From: CAVSUZ01 sp963791885
GTDB taxonomy: Bacteria > Pseudomonadota > Alphaproteobacteria > Acetobacterales > Acetobacteraceae
DNA length: 64,000 nt
Direction of reading: 5' to 3'
Assembly (NCBI GenBank): GCA_963791885.1
Contig: CAWBUL010000006.1
Location: 2,356,001 to 2,420,000 of the forward strand
Shown: positions 1-9,736 of the stretch, one piece after another
Layout of the letters: every line of letters begins with the position of its first letter
How positions within the stretch are numbered: the first letter of the stretch is position 1
The notes under the pieces: generated by a model
The model's database searches: none
The model's input: the letters and a program-made list of their open reading frames with translations, nothing else
What the model was told of the DNA's origin: nothing
Made by a program: the position numbers and the translations under genes

Positions 1-971
1 ACACCAGCCAGCCATTGATGCCGCCCATCGTGTCGGTAGGCTTGCCCTCGCCGCCGGCAACCGTGGGGAAGCGGAACATACCAAGATCGTTCTCCGCGAT
101 GCCCTTGCCGTCGGCCGCGGCGTGCGCCTGGCGCTGATAGGTGCCGCTGAAACTCAGGATCATCGCCGCACGGCCATCGCCGAACTGACCAAGCTGAGCC
201 GGGAACGTTGTGCCCAGGTAGCCGTCCTGGAATGGCTTGAGGTCAGCCAGTTTCTTCAGCAACTGCCCGGCTTGCACGAAAGGCTCGCTGGCGAAGCCCT
301 TGCCTTTGCCGGCCAGCGCATCCTGGAACGCCTGCTTCCCACCCGTGCGGACACACAGATACGCCCAGTAATGCATGATCGGCCACTTATCACCGCCGCC
401 CACGGTGATCGGGGTGATCCCGGCGGCCTTCAGCTTTTGCACGGCGCCCAGGAAATCGTCCCAGGTATGGATGTCATCCCCCGATACCCCAGCCTTCTGG
501 AACATCGGCTTGTTGTAATAGATGTCCATCACCGCCAGCTGATGCGGTCCGCCCCAGATCTTGCCTTGGTAGGTGAAGGCCTCGATCGACGGCGGGTTGA
601 GCCGCTTGCGCCAAGCCTCGTTCAACTGGTCGCCGATCGGGCGCAGCGTACCTGTATCAGCCTGCGCGTGCATCACGCCGCCGGCCCAGCTGTAGAACAT
701 GCTCGGCGCGTCAGGCGACTGCAGCAGAGTGGGCAGCTTGGCCTTGAACGCCTCGTTTTCCAGGAACTGCAGCTTGACCTGCACGCCGGGATTGGCCTTC
801 TCGAACTCGGCTGCGGCGTCGTTCCAGATATTCAGCACGACCGGGTTGGTCTCGATATGCAGCCACCGGATTGTGTTATCCGCCGCCCTGGCGCGACGCC
901 CGGATAACCCCGCAGCCGCCACCCCCGCGGCAGCGCCTGTCAGCACGCTACGCCGGCTCAAAGAGCTCACG
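1..971 (-). CDS. Sugar ABC transporter substrate-binding protein (3' end outside window)
   Basis: Extracellular solute-binding protein of the carbohydrate (family 1) type. It would capture a sugar in the periplasm and pass it to an ABC permease not seen here. The N-terminus carries a twin-arginine-like signal (SRRSVL followed by an Ala/Gly-rich stretch), then a mature start reading ADNTIRWLHIETNP. Later segments such as WGGPHQLAVMDIYYNK and TWDDFLGAVQKLKAAG are typical of this family. I chose the GTG at 971 because a GGGGGAGGA ribosome site lies about 7 bases upstream. An in-frame ATG at 989 is possible but would place that site inside the gene. About 323 codons are present and the C-terminus is cut by the window edge. 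It is divergent from a ROK regulator, a common arrangement for sugar uptake loci. The sugar is unknown. Confidence 0.85.
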
Positions 972-1040
972 GAACAATCCTCCCCCATTCGATCCGTCCT
1001 TTTTCTCGTGATGCGGATAAAAACGCCTTCCTACCTGCCG

Positions 1041-1062
1041 GTCAAGCGCTACACAGCTTGAC
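1041..1062. promoter_or_regulatory. 7-bp inverted repeat between the sugar-binding gene and the ROK regulator
   Basis: GTCAAGC and GCTTGAC form a perfect palindrome with an 8-base spacer, in the 157-base divergent gap. It is a plausible operator for the adjacent ROK repressor. Position and symmetry are seen; the function is inferred. Confidence 0.4.
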
Positions 1063-1128
1063 TTCGCCGCTTTATCCAGCCCAGATTTAATCAGTAATCC
1101 GCAGAAATGGCGATCACCCTCCGGCCCG

Positions 1129-2367
1129 ATGAAAACCGCCGACCCCGAGCTGATGCGGGCCATCAACCGCTTTCACGTGCTGGACGCAATTCGCCGCGGC
1201 GGATCGATCTCCCGCACCGAAATCAGCACCCACACCGACCTCAGCTCCACCACCGTCTCCGCCATCACCGCGTCTCTGCTCGACGACGGCCTGATCACCA
1301 CCCGTTCGATCGGGGACATCCGTAGCGCCCAGCGCGGCCGCCCCCGCGTGATGCTGGAGCTGAACCCGGACGCCGCCCGCGTCGTCGGCGTGAAGATCGG
1401 TCCTTGCCGGATCGTCTGTGTTGTTACCAACTTTCAGGGCGACATCCTCGCCGACCTCTCCATGCCCGTGCGCGTTGACCGCCAGCCGGCCGAGGTCATT
1501 GCCGATCTGGTCGAGGACGGTGTCCGCCGCTGTGTCGCTGATGCTGGCCTGACCATGGCTGACATCAACAGCACCTGCATCGCCCTGCCCGGCGTAGTTG
1601 AACACGCGTCGGGCATCGTGCGCCACAGCCCGATCCTGGGCGAACAGGACGTCGCCTTTGCCGAAGCCATGCGTGCTCGGCTTGATAGGCCCGCCCTAGT
1701 CGAAAGCGACGCGAACGCTGCCGCCATCGCCCAGCATTGGTTCCGCGAGTGCCGCGATATCGACGACTTCCTCGTCGTCACCGTCGAACATGCGCTCGGC
1801 TTGGCGGTTATGCATGGCGGCCAGTTGTTCCGCGGCGCACGCGAACTGAGCTTTTCCCTGGGTGATCTTATTGTCGGCACCTTTCCGACCGGAACGCCGG
1901 ACCAGGCGCGCCTCTCCGCCGTCGCCTCGGAACCCGCAATCCTGGAGAGCCTGAAGACCCGTCCCGGCTATGCCGAGGCGATGCAAATCGGCGCCGGCCT
2001 TTCCCTCGCGCTTAAGCACCAGAAGGCAGACGATGACGTGCTCGCCGACGCCCTCGACCGCGCGGGACAGGCCCTTGGCATCGCGCTTGCCAATCTGATC
2101 ATGCTGTTCGCGCCGCCGCGCGTGGTGCTCGCCGGCTCCGCCCTTGCCTTCGGCGACCGACTGCTGAGCGGGCTGCATGCCGCGTTGGATTGGGCCCTGC
2201 CGCCTTTTCTCACGGATATCGCCACGATCCTCGTAGACCACCTCGACGAAACGGCTTGGGCACGCGGCGCCGCCGCCGCTGTGCTGCGCGAACTCTACGG
2301 TGCGCCCTGGAGCACGACCGGCCCTGCGCGGCCGCGCTTTCCTTTCAAACCGCAGGCAGGGACCTGA
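1129..2367 (+). CDS. ROK family transcriptional regulator
   Basis: 412-residue NagC/XylR-type regulator. Residues about 10-75 form a winged helix-turn-helix (RAINRFHVLDAIRRGG, SRTEISTHTDLSSTTVSAI). The rest is a ROK sugar-kinase-like domain, including VVGVKIG near 80 and a VESDANAAAIAQHW segment near 190, which corresponds to the ROK Asn/Asp-Ala-Asn motif. Members bind DNA and release it on sugar or sugar-phosphate binding. It is divergent from the substrate-binding protein and probably controls it. The region after the DANAAA motif lacks an obvious Cys-rich zinc motif (ROK usually CGxxGCxE), which points to a degenerate kinase domain used only as sensor. The ligand cannot be read from the sequence. 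Confidence 0.88.
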   Translation: MKTADPELMRAINRFHVLDAIRRGGSISRTEISTHTDLSSTTVSAITASLLDDGLITTRSIGDIRSAQRGRPRVMLELNPDAARVVGVKIGPCRIVCVVTNFQGDILADLSMPVRVDRQPAEVIADLVEDGVRRCVADAGLTMADINSTCIALPGVVEHASGIVRHSPILGEQDVAFAEAMRARLDRPALVESDANAAAIAQHWFRECRDIDDFLVVTVEHALGLAVMHGGQLFRGARELSFSLGDLIVGTFPTGTPDQARLSAVASEPAILESLKTRPGYAEAMQIGAGLSLALKHQKADDDVLADALDRAGQALGIALANLIMLFAPPRVVLAGSALAFGDRLLSGLHAALDWALPPFLTDIATILVDHLDETAWARGAAAAVLRELYGAPWSTTGPARPRFPFKPQAGT

Positions 2368-2371
2368 CCGC

Positions 2372-2524
2372 ATGGCCGCCACTTGCTTCCCCATCCTTGC
2401 CCTACGGGAGGTGACGGAGGCATTTACCCGCTCCTCCCAGTCCGGGGCGCACATCACGATCGAAACCCGTCCGGATCAGCCCGCGCCGCTGGCTGAGAGC
2501 CTGGTCGATGGCCGGTTAGCTTGA
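2372..2524 (+). CDS. Small open frame of unknown function upstream of the ThuA-like gene
   Basis: A 50-codon frame starting at ATG 2372 and ending 8 bases before the ThuA-like start. It follows the ROK gene on the same strand. It begins MAATCFPILALREVTEAF. I do not recognise it. It may be a small protein, a gene remnant or chance coding in GC-rich DNA. There is little else in the 165-base gap. Confidence 0.2.
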   Translation: MAATCFPILALREVTEAFTRSSQSGAHITIETRPDQPAPLAESLVDGRLA

Positions 2525-2532
2525 GAGGGACC

Positions 2533-3174
2533 ATGCGCGAAGCACTGATTGTTTGGGGTGGATGGAGCGGCCATGAGCCGGAACAGTGCGCCGATGTCAT
2601 CGCCGGCATGCTGCGCGAGTCGGGCTTCAAGGTTTACCTTGAAACCTCCACCGAGGCTTTTGCCGATCCGGCGCTCAAGGACCTCAGCCTCATCGTGCCG
2701 ATCATGACGATGTCGAAGATCGAAAAAGAGGAGCTGGCCAACCTGAGTGCCGCGGTACGTGGCGGGGTCGGCCTGGCGGGCCAGCATGGCGGCATGGCCG
2801 ATGCCTTCCGCGAGTCACCGGAATACCAATTTATCTGCGGCGGCCAGTGGGTCGCCCATCCCGGCAACGTCATCGATTACCGGGTGGATATCACACGGCC
2901 GGACGATCCGGTGATGCAGGGCCTGTCCGGCTTCGCGTATCACTCGGAACAATATTATATGCACGTGGATCCGTCGAACGAGGTGCTGGCGACCACTACA
3001 TTCACCGGCGGACATGCACCCTGGATCGAAGGCGTGGTGATGCCGGTCGTATGGAAGCGACGCCACGGCAAGGGACGGGTATTCTATTCATCACTCGGGC
3101 ATGTGGCCGCGGAATTCCAGGTCCAGGAAATGAAGACCATTCTGCATCGTGGGATGCTGTGGGCAGCGGCGTAA
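2533..3174 (+). CDS. ThuA-like domain protein
   Basis: 213-residue protein of the ThuA (trehalose utilisation) class, a glutamine-amidotransferase-like fold. Visible features are an N-terminal strand ALIVWGGWSGHEP, the stretch VGLAGQHGGMADAF near 85, and the C-terminal KGRVFYSSLGH near 185, all typical of ThuA-like proteins found in sugar utilisation loci. A biochemical reaction is not firmly established for the family; in rhizobia ThuA works in disaccharide oxidation. The start ATG at 2533 follows GAGAGGGA by 2-3 bases. Its position beside a sugar ABC protein and ROK regulator supports a carbohydrate role. Confidence 0.8.
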   Translation: MREALIVWGGWSGHEPEQCADVIAGMLRESGFKVYLETSTEAFADPALKDLSLIVPIMTMSKIEKEELANLSAAVRGGVGLAGQHGGMADAFRESPEYQFICGGQWVAHPGNVIDYRVDITRPDDPVMQGLSGFAYHSEQYYMHVDPSNEVLATTTFTGGHAPWIEGVVMPVVWKRRHGKGRVFYSSLGHVAAEFQVQEMKTILHRGMLWAAA

Positions 3175-3176
3175 CG

Positions 3177-3418
3177 CTACCCTCCGCCTCCTCGTAACTC
3201 GCCCGACCGTACGCTCTCCTGCGCATTGTTCAGCACCCGCAGGATCGCCTCGTCGCTCATGTGGTGCGCCAGCAGTGCCAGCGCCCCACCAAGCAGTGCG
3301 GAGGCGATCGCAACCTCCCCGATATTCTGCCCCGCCATATACTCGATCGCTTTGTCCACCACCGCACCCGCGCGCGAAAGCTCCGCCGGGGGTGCCTCGG
3401 GAATTTCATCGCCGTTCG

Positions 3419-3422
<4 letters not shown>
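3177..3422 (-). CDS. Small protein coupled to the ATM1-type exporter
   Basis: 81-residue protein of unknown function. It has an acidic/proline N-terminus, a central hydrophobic stretch (IGEVAIASALLGGALALLAHHM) that could be one membrane segment or a buried helix, and a Gly-rich tail. Its ATG overlaps the stop of the upstream ABC exporter gene by four bases (ATGA at 3419-3422), so the two are translationally coupled and probably act together. No family was recognised. Confidence 0.6.
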
Positions 3423-5263
<1,841 letters not shown>

Positions 5264-5327
5264 GGAGGTAAATGTGGCGTCGACTGAAGGCGAGAGAAGG
5301 CCAAAGGGCCTTATACGTTCGGGCTTC

Positions 5328-6155
5328 ATGCGTCACGTGCTGGCCTGCGGAAACGCGCAGCTGCCCGGGCGCTACCGCTCCTTCCGCCTTCGCACCGGAA
5401 CCTCCCAACCCCAGGTCGGCTGGATCGCGCCTGAATTCGCCGCTGCGCTATCAGAAGACCCCGCCGTCATAGGCACCTCGGATGGGGTCATCGTCGAGGC
5501 CAATGCGCTGCCGGCGCTGGCGCGACGCACCGCCGATCGCGGCCTCAATCGCTGGCGCGACGAGGCGTTCGACGTCCGCGAAAATATCGGCGGCCCCGTG
5601 CTCGCCCATATTGATCGAGGCGCCCTTCCGATCTACGGGATCGAGGCGGTTGGCGTACACGTCAACGGCCTGGTCGAAACCGCGCAGGGCACCCGCGTCT
5701 GGGTGGCCCGGCGCGCAGCTCACAAGGCGCTCGATCCCAACAAGCTGGATCATCTCGTAGCCGGCGGCGTTCCCACCGGGCTCACGCCGGAACAGACACT
5801 GGTGAAAGAGGCGGAGGAAGAAGCCTCCATCCCCGCCGACCTTGCCCGTCAATCCCACCAGGTCGGCATCATCCGCTACGCGATGGAACGCTTCGAAGGC
5901 CTCCGGCGCGATACCCTGCTCTGCTACGACCTGATGCTGCCGGAAAGTTTCCAGCCCCGCCCCAACGACGACGAAGTTGAGGCATTCGAACTCTGGCCCC
6001 TCGAGCGTGTCGCCAGCACGATCGCCGCCGGTGACGACTTCAAGTTCAACGTCAATCTGGTGATGATCGACTTGCTGATTCGCCGCGGTGTTATCGGCGA
6101 ACCCGACGCGACCGCGCTGCGAGACGCGCTGGCGCGAAACGCCAGCGCGTCCTGA
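5328..6155 (+). CDS. NUDIX hydrolase with DUF4743 N-terminal domain
   Basis: 275-residue protein. The N-terminal half (MRHVLACGNA, VGWIAPEFAAAL) matches the DUF4743 domain of thiamine-pyrophosphokinase-associated NUDIX proteins. The second half carries a NUDIX box that begins GGVPTGLTPEQTLVKEAEEEA, fitting GX5EX7REUXEE with Lys in place of Arg. Members hydrolyse nucleoside-diphosphate-linked or thiamine-diphosphate-like substrates; the substrate is not known. ATG 5328 was chosen because it begins the conserved domain; no closer upstream start exists in frame. A 12-bp hairpin is encoded by its last codons. Confidence 0.82.
   Translation: MRHVLACGNAQLPGRYRSFRLRTGTSQPQVGWIAPEFAAALSEDPAVIGTSDGVIVEANALPALARRTADRGLNRWRDEAFDVRENIGGPVLAHIDRGALPIYGIEAVGVHVNGLVETAQGTRVWVARRAAHKALDPNKLDHLVAGGVPTGLTPEQTLVKEAEEEASIPADLARQSHQVGIIRYAMERFEGLRRDTLLCYDLMLPESFQPRPNDDEVEAFELWPLERVASTIAAGDDFKFNVNLVMIDLLIRRGVIGEPDATALRDALARNASAS
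6123..6151. terminator. 12-bp perfect hairpin at convergent gene ends
   Basis: GACGCGCTGGCG and CGCCAGCGCGTC pair perfectly around the loop CGAAA. It lies at the 3' end of the NUDIX gene, 14 bases before the end of the convergent Met/Gly-rich gene. No U-tract follows, so it would act as a GC-rich bidirectional or factor-dependent terminator. The hairpin is seen; the role is inferred. Confidence 0.5.
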
Positions 6156-6164
6156 CCAGCCTGT

Positions 6165-7106
6165 TTAGGGGTTCGAGCCGCCCGGCCCGTTATTGCCGCT
6201 ATTCCACCGGTTCGATTGATCCCGATACTGCCCATACGGGTAAGGCCCATTATTCCCGGAAGGGCCGTTGTAGCTGTTGCTCTGAGTGTAGCCCTGGTTA
6301 GGACCGCGATATCCCGAGTAGCCGTTGGGTCCGGAGTTCTGACCGTTGTTGAACCGGTTGCCGGGGCCATACGGCCCGCTGCCGTTTGAATTCGGCCCCA
6401 TGTTGGGTCCGTTGCCGAACCGGTTGCCGCCGCTTTGTCCGTTGTAACCCGGGTTCGGGCCGCCGTTACCCTGGTTCATTCCGCTATAGCCATTCATCGG
6501 CCCATGCATTGGGCCGTTCATCATTGCCCTATTCATCATGGGCCCATTCATCATCGGACCGCGCATCATCGGTCCGCTCATCGGGCCATTCATGGCCCCC
6601 CGGTTACCGCCGTACTGGTTCGGGTTGTTGTATCCATACTGGCTTGGCCCCATCGGCGGACCCTCACGATACGACTGGCCGGGATACTGTTCCGCCCCGC
6701 TGCCGAAACCGTTGATCCCCACATTGTTCGACCCGCTGCTGCGCATGCTGCTGGCGTTGTTGCCCGGGCTTCCCGTGCCCGTCGAACCGGATGCACTGCC
6801 GGTACCCTGATCAGAGCTTCCGGTGCTGACCGCCGTCGTGCCGGTCCCTGATGACGTGCTGCTGGTCCCGGTGTCGGCGCCTGCCGTCGCGGACTTGGTA
6901 GTCGTGTCGCTGCTGGATGCCGCGCCCTTCTGGTCGGAGGTGGTGGTCCCCGCTTCAGCTCCCGCCGTTGTTGTGGTCGCGGCAGTCTGTCCCGCTGCCG
7001 ACCCGCCCGCGCCCATATCGCTCGTCACCGCCAGGGCAGGCCCTCCCGCCAGCAACAGGCTGCAGCCCGTTCCCAGCAGCAGCTTCAACATGAAACTATT
7101 CGCCAT
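6165..7106 (-). CDS. Secreted low-complexity protein rich in Gly, Asn, Pro and Met
   Basis: 313 residues. A clear signal peptide (MANSFMLKLLLGTGCSLLLAGGPALA) predicts export. The mature protein starts with a Ser/Thr/Gly/Ala-rich stretch to about residue 120, then a Gly/Asn/Pro/Tyr-rich region. Between about 170 and 205 there is a Met-rich repeat built from units like MMNGPM, MNGPMSGP and MHGPMNG. No fold or family is recognised; the composition suggests a disordered cell-surface or periplasmic protein. The Met-rich part could bind soft metals such as Cu(I), but this is speculation from composition. It stands alone between a convergent NUDIX gene and an EamA transporter. Confidence 0.7.
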   Translation of the reverse strand: MANSFMLKLLLGTGCSLLLAGGPALAVTSDMGAGGSAAGQTAATTTTAGAEAGTTTSDQKGAASSSDTTTKSATAGADTGTSSTSSGTGTTAVSTGSSDQGTGSASGSTGTGSPGNNASSMRSSGSNNVGINGFGSGAEQYPGQSYREGPPMGPSQYGYNNPNQYGGNRGAMNGPMSGPMMRGPMMNGPMMNRAMMNGPMHGPMNGYSGMNQGNGGPNPGYNGQSGGNRFGNGPNMGPNSNGSGPYGPGNRFNNGQNSGPNGYSGYRGPNQGYTQSNSYNGPSGNNGPYPYGQYRDQSNRWNSGNNGPGGSNP

Positions 7107-7202
7107 CGCTCATCCTCCGTTCGGCTTGCTTCGCATGGATCTCAAACGCCCGGATCAAGCGCCTGTTGCGCTCCCGAGGGGTCTGGCGCTGTTTCTACCG
7201 CT

Positions 7203-8102
7203 TCATGCAGTCACGCGCCGAGGCAGGGGGACCGGCGGCCCATTCACCAGCCGGATCCCAAGCGCCACGAACCCAAGCGCCAATACCAGTGCCACCGAAG
7301 TGCGTTCCCCCAGGATCAGCGCCCCCGCCGCAATCCCGAACAGCGGTGATAGGAACGTGTATGCCGACAGTCGTCCGGCCGGGTAGTGCGTCACAAGCCA
7401 GAACCAGATCAGATAGCTCACGAACGCCACGATCACGGTTTGGTACGCGAGCCACCACCAACCGGCCGCAGTGGCCACCGGCACCACCAGCTCCCCGTTG
7501 AACCACGCGAAGGCGAACAGGATCGGCGCCGACCCCCCGAGCTGGTAGATCAGCAGCTTCGCCGGCGACAGCGTGCGCAGCACCCGGTTCGCCTTCACCA
7601 TCACCGTTGTCAGCCCCCAGAAGGCCGCAGCCGCCGCGACCATCGCGTCGCCGAGCGGCCGGCCTCCGCCCCCGGTCAGCCCATCCGCCACCGCGCATCC
7701 GACGCCGGCGAACGCGAACAGCAGCCCGGCGACCTGCCGCGGCCGCAAACGCTCATTGGGCAGCAGAAGATGCGCGCCGGCCACGACCCAGAACGGCGCC
7801 GTATAGAGCAGGACGACGCCGCGGGAGGCAGTTGTCAGCTTCATTCCCGGATAGAGGAACAAGAACTCCAGCGCGAACAGCGCGGCGATGCCCAGCCCCG
7901 GCCGCAGCGAGTGGTCCCGCGCGATCAGCTCGCGAAATCCGCCCCGAACCACCGTCCAGCCCGCGACCAGCAGTGCCGCGATCGCGGAACGGAGCGCCGC
8001 CTGCAGGATGACCGGAACGCCGCCAGCCGCGGAGGCCTTGATCGCCACCTGCGTCACGCCCCACAGCGCGCAACAGCCGACAAGGATTACGGCCGCGAGC
8101 AT
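7203..8102 (-). CDS. EamA-family (DMT superfamily) transporter
   Basis: 299-residue inner-membrane protein with about ten hydrophobic helices in two EamA repeats. Examples are LAAVILVGCCALWGVTQVAIK at the start and GDAMVAAAAAFWGLTTVMVK in the middle, both with the family Trp-Gly motif. These proteins usually export amino acids, purines or other metabolites; the substrate is unknown. The start is ATG 8102. It lies 38 bases after the CoA-transferase beta subunit on the same strand, so the two may be co-transcribed. Confidence 0.85.
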   Translation of the reverse strand: MLAAVILVGCCALWGVTQVAIKASAAGGVPVILQAALRSAIAALLVAGWTVVRGGFRELIARDHSLRPGLGIAALFALEFLFLYPGMKLTTASRGVVLLYTAPFWVVAGAHLLLPNERLRPRQVAGLLFAFAGVGCAVADGLTGGGGRPLGDAMVAAAAAFWGLTTVMVKANRVLRTLSPAKLLIYQLGGSAPILFAFAWFNGELVVPVATAAGWWWLAYQTVIVAFVSYLIWFWLVTHYPAGRLSAYTFLSPLFGIAAGALILGERTSVALVLALGFVALGIRLVNGPPVPLPRRVTA

Positions 8103-8140
8103 ATCGATGCGCTCGCGCTGGACCGGAACGGGCAATGGGA

Positions 8141-8803
8141 TCAGCCCGGCAGGTGCAGGGGCGCCTCGGTCCGCGCCTGCAGCGCCTGCAGGGTCATGCC
8201 CGGCGCCATGTCGAGCACCACGAAGCCGCGGTCCGTCACGTCCAGCACCGCGAGATTGGTATAGACCCGCTTCACCGCGCCCACGGCCGTCAGCGGGTAC
8301 GAACAGCGCCGCACCAGCTTGGGCGTGCCGTCCTTCGTCGAGTGCTCCATCATCACCCAGAGCCGCCGCGCCCCGGCCGCGAGGTCCATCGCACCGCCGA
8401 CCGCCGGCGCAGTGTCGTTCTCGCTGGTGGCCCAATTGGCGATGTCGCCATTCTCGGCCACCTGGAACGCCCCCAGCACGCAAAGATCGAGGTGCCCGCC
8501 GCGGATCATCGCGAAACTGTCGGCGTGATGGCAGAAACTGCCGCCCGGCCGCAGCGTGACATACTGCTTGCCCGCGTTGATCAGCCAGGGGTCGATCGCG
8601 TCCTTCGGTGGCGCCGGTCCCATGCCCAGCACGCCGTTCTCCGAGTGGAAGATCACCTCGCGCTCCATCGGCACGTGGTCCGCCACCGCCGTCGGCATGC
8701 CGATGCCGAGATTGACGTACCATCCTTCGGGAATGTCGTGCGCCACGCGCGCCGCCATCTCCGTGCGGCTCAGCGGCGTGATCGCTTGTATGGTGGCGGG
8801 CAT
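8141..8803 (-). CDS. scoB: 3-oxoacid CoA-transferase, beta subunit (no alpha subunit nearby)
   Basis: 220-residue class I CoA-transferase beta chain. The sequence GWYVNLGIGMPT and the active-site segment SENGVLGMGP (the Glu that carries CoA as a thioester) are clear, and the length is family-typical. With an alpha subunit it would move CoA between succinyl-CoA or acetyl-CoA and acetoacetate or similar acids. The usual partner scoA is normally adjacent but is absent: upstream is a divergent isomerase, downstream an EamA transporter. The start ATG 8803 gives the standard N-terminus. Confidence 0.85.
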   Translation of the reverse strand: MPATIQAITPLSRTEMAARVAHDIPEGWYVNLGIGMPTAVADHVPMEREVIFHSENGVLGMGPAPPKDAIDPWLINAGKQYVTLRPGGSFCHHADSFAMIRGGHLDLCVLGAFQVAENGDIANWATSENDTAPAVGGAMDLAAGARRLWVMMEHSTKDGTPKLVRRCSYPLTAVGAVKRVYTNLAVLDVTDRGFVVLDMAPGMTLQALQARTEAPLHLPG

Positions 8804-8974
8804 CGGACGCTCCGTCGCGGTCGAGGCAGGGCAGAAGGATAACCCCAAAGGTCTTCCTATCCCAGCCTTCGCGCGATCACTGGGACATCGCGACCGGGCG
8901 CGGCCCCTCCGTTGCACGCCTTCCTCCCCCATGGTCAGACTGGCGGCACCGGTGACAATGGGGGGAAACTCCGG

Positions 8975-9736
8975 ATGCCCGACGGCCTGTCCATTCAGCT
9001 CTACACGCTGCGGTCACTGAACGACCCGGACCATATCCTCGATATCGTCGCCGCCGCGGGCTTCCGTTGGGTGGAGGGCGTCGGCTCCCATCTTGACGAT
9101 CCGGACGCCACGAAATCCAAAACCGAGGCGCGCGGCCTCCGCTTCTCCTCCTGCCATGTCAGCCTCGCCGCCTTGCGCGAACGCCCTGAACAGGTGATCG
9201 CCGCCTGCAAGACGCTCGGCTTCCGCGATCTGTTCATGCCGTCCGTTCCGCCGGCCGAGCGCAACGCGGATGCCGCCTACTGGCGGGCACTGGGCAAAGA
9301 ACTCGGCATGCTTGCCCGCCGCTTTGCCGAGTCCGGCATTCGGTTGGGCTACCACAACCACAACTGGGAACTAGCGCCGAAGGACGGCGATACCACCGCG
9401 CTCGAGCTGCTCTTCGCCGAATCAGAAGGCACGCCCCTGACCTGGGAGGCTGATGTCGCTTGGCTGGTCCGCGGCGGCGCCGATCCCGGCGACTGGCTCC
9501 GACGCTACCGTAATCGCCTCGTCGCCGCCCATGTGAAGGACATCGCCCCCGAGGGCACCAACCTTGATGAGGACGGCTGGGCCGATGTCGGCGCCGGCAT
9601 CCTCGACTGGCGCGGCCTTTGGCGCGAATGCAAAGCCTGCGGTGCCGAATGGATGGTCGTGGAACACGACAAGCCCGCGGATCCGGAACGCTGCGCACGG
9701 ATCAGTTTCGATTATCTTCAGCGGATCGGGGAATGA
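8975..9736 (+). CDS. Sugar phosphate isomerase/epimerase family (TIM barrel)
   Basis: 253-residue xylose-isomerase-like TIM-barrel protein (IolE/IolI/UxaE-type fold). Recognisable strands and ligands include GLRFSSCHVS, GYHNHNWEL near 130, WEADVAW and VAAHVKDI near 185, and VVEHDKP near the end. These carry the Glu/His/Asp metal-binding set. Members isomerise or epimerise sugars and inositol derivatives. Start ATG 8975 follows GGGGGGAAA at good spacing. It is the first gene of a four-gene coupled operon. The substrate is unknown. Confidence 0.85.
   Translation: MPDGLSIQLYTLRSLNDPDHILDIVAAAGFRWVEGVGSHLDDPDATKSKTEARGLRFSSCHVSLAALRERPEQVIAACKTLGFRDLFMPSVPPAERNADAAYWRALGKELGMLARRFAESGIRLGYHNHNWELAPKDGDTTALELLFAESEGTPLTWEADVAWLVRGGADPGDWLRRYRNRLVAAHVKDIAPEGTNLDEDGWADVGAGILDWRGLWRECKACGAEWMVVEHDKPADPERCARISFDYLQRIGE

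Noticed and set aside
6490..6610. Short tandem DNA repeats as a possible CRISPR or minisatellite
   Set aside because: The repeats follow codons for Met/Gly/Pro/Asn units, vary in sequence and have no unique spacers.
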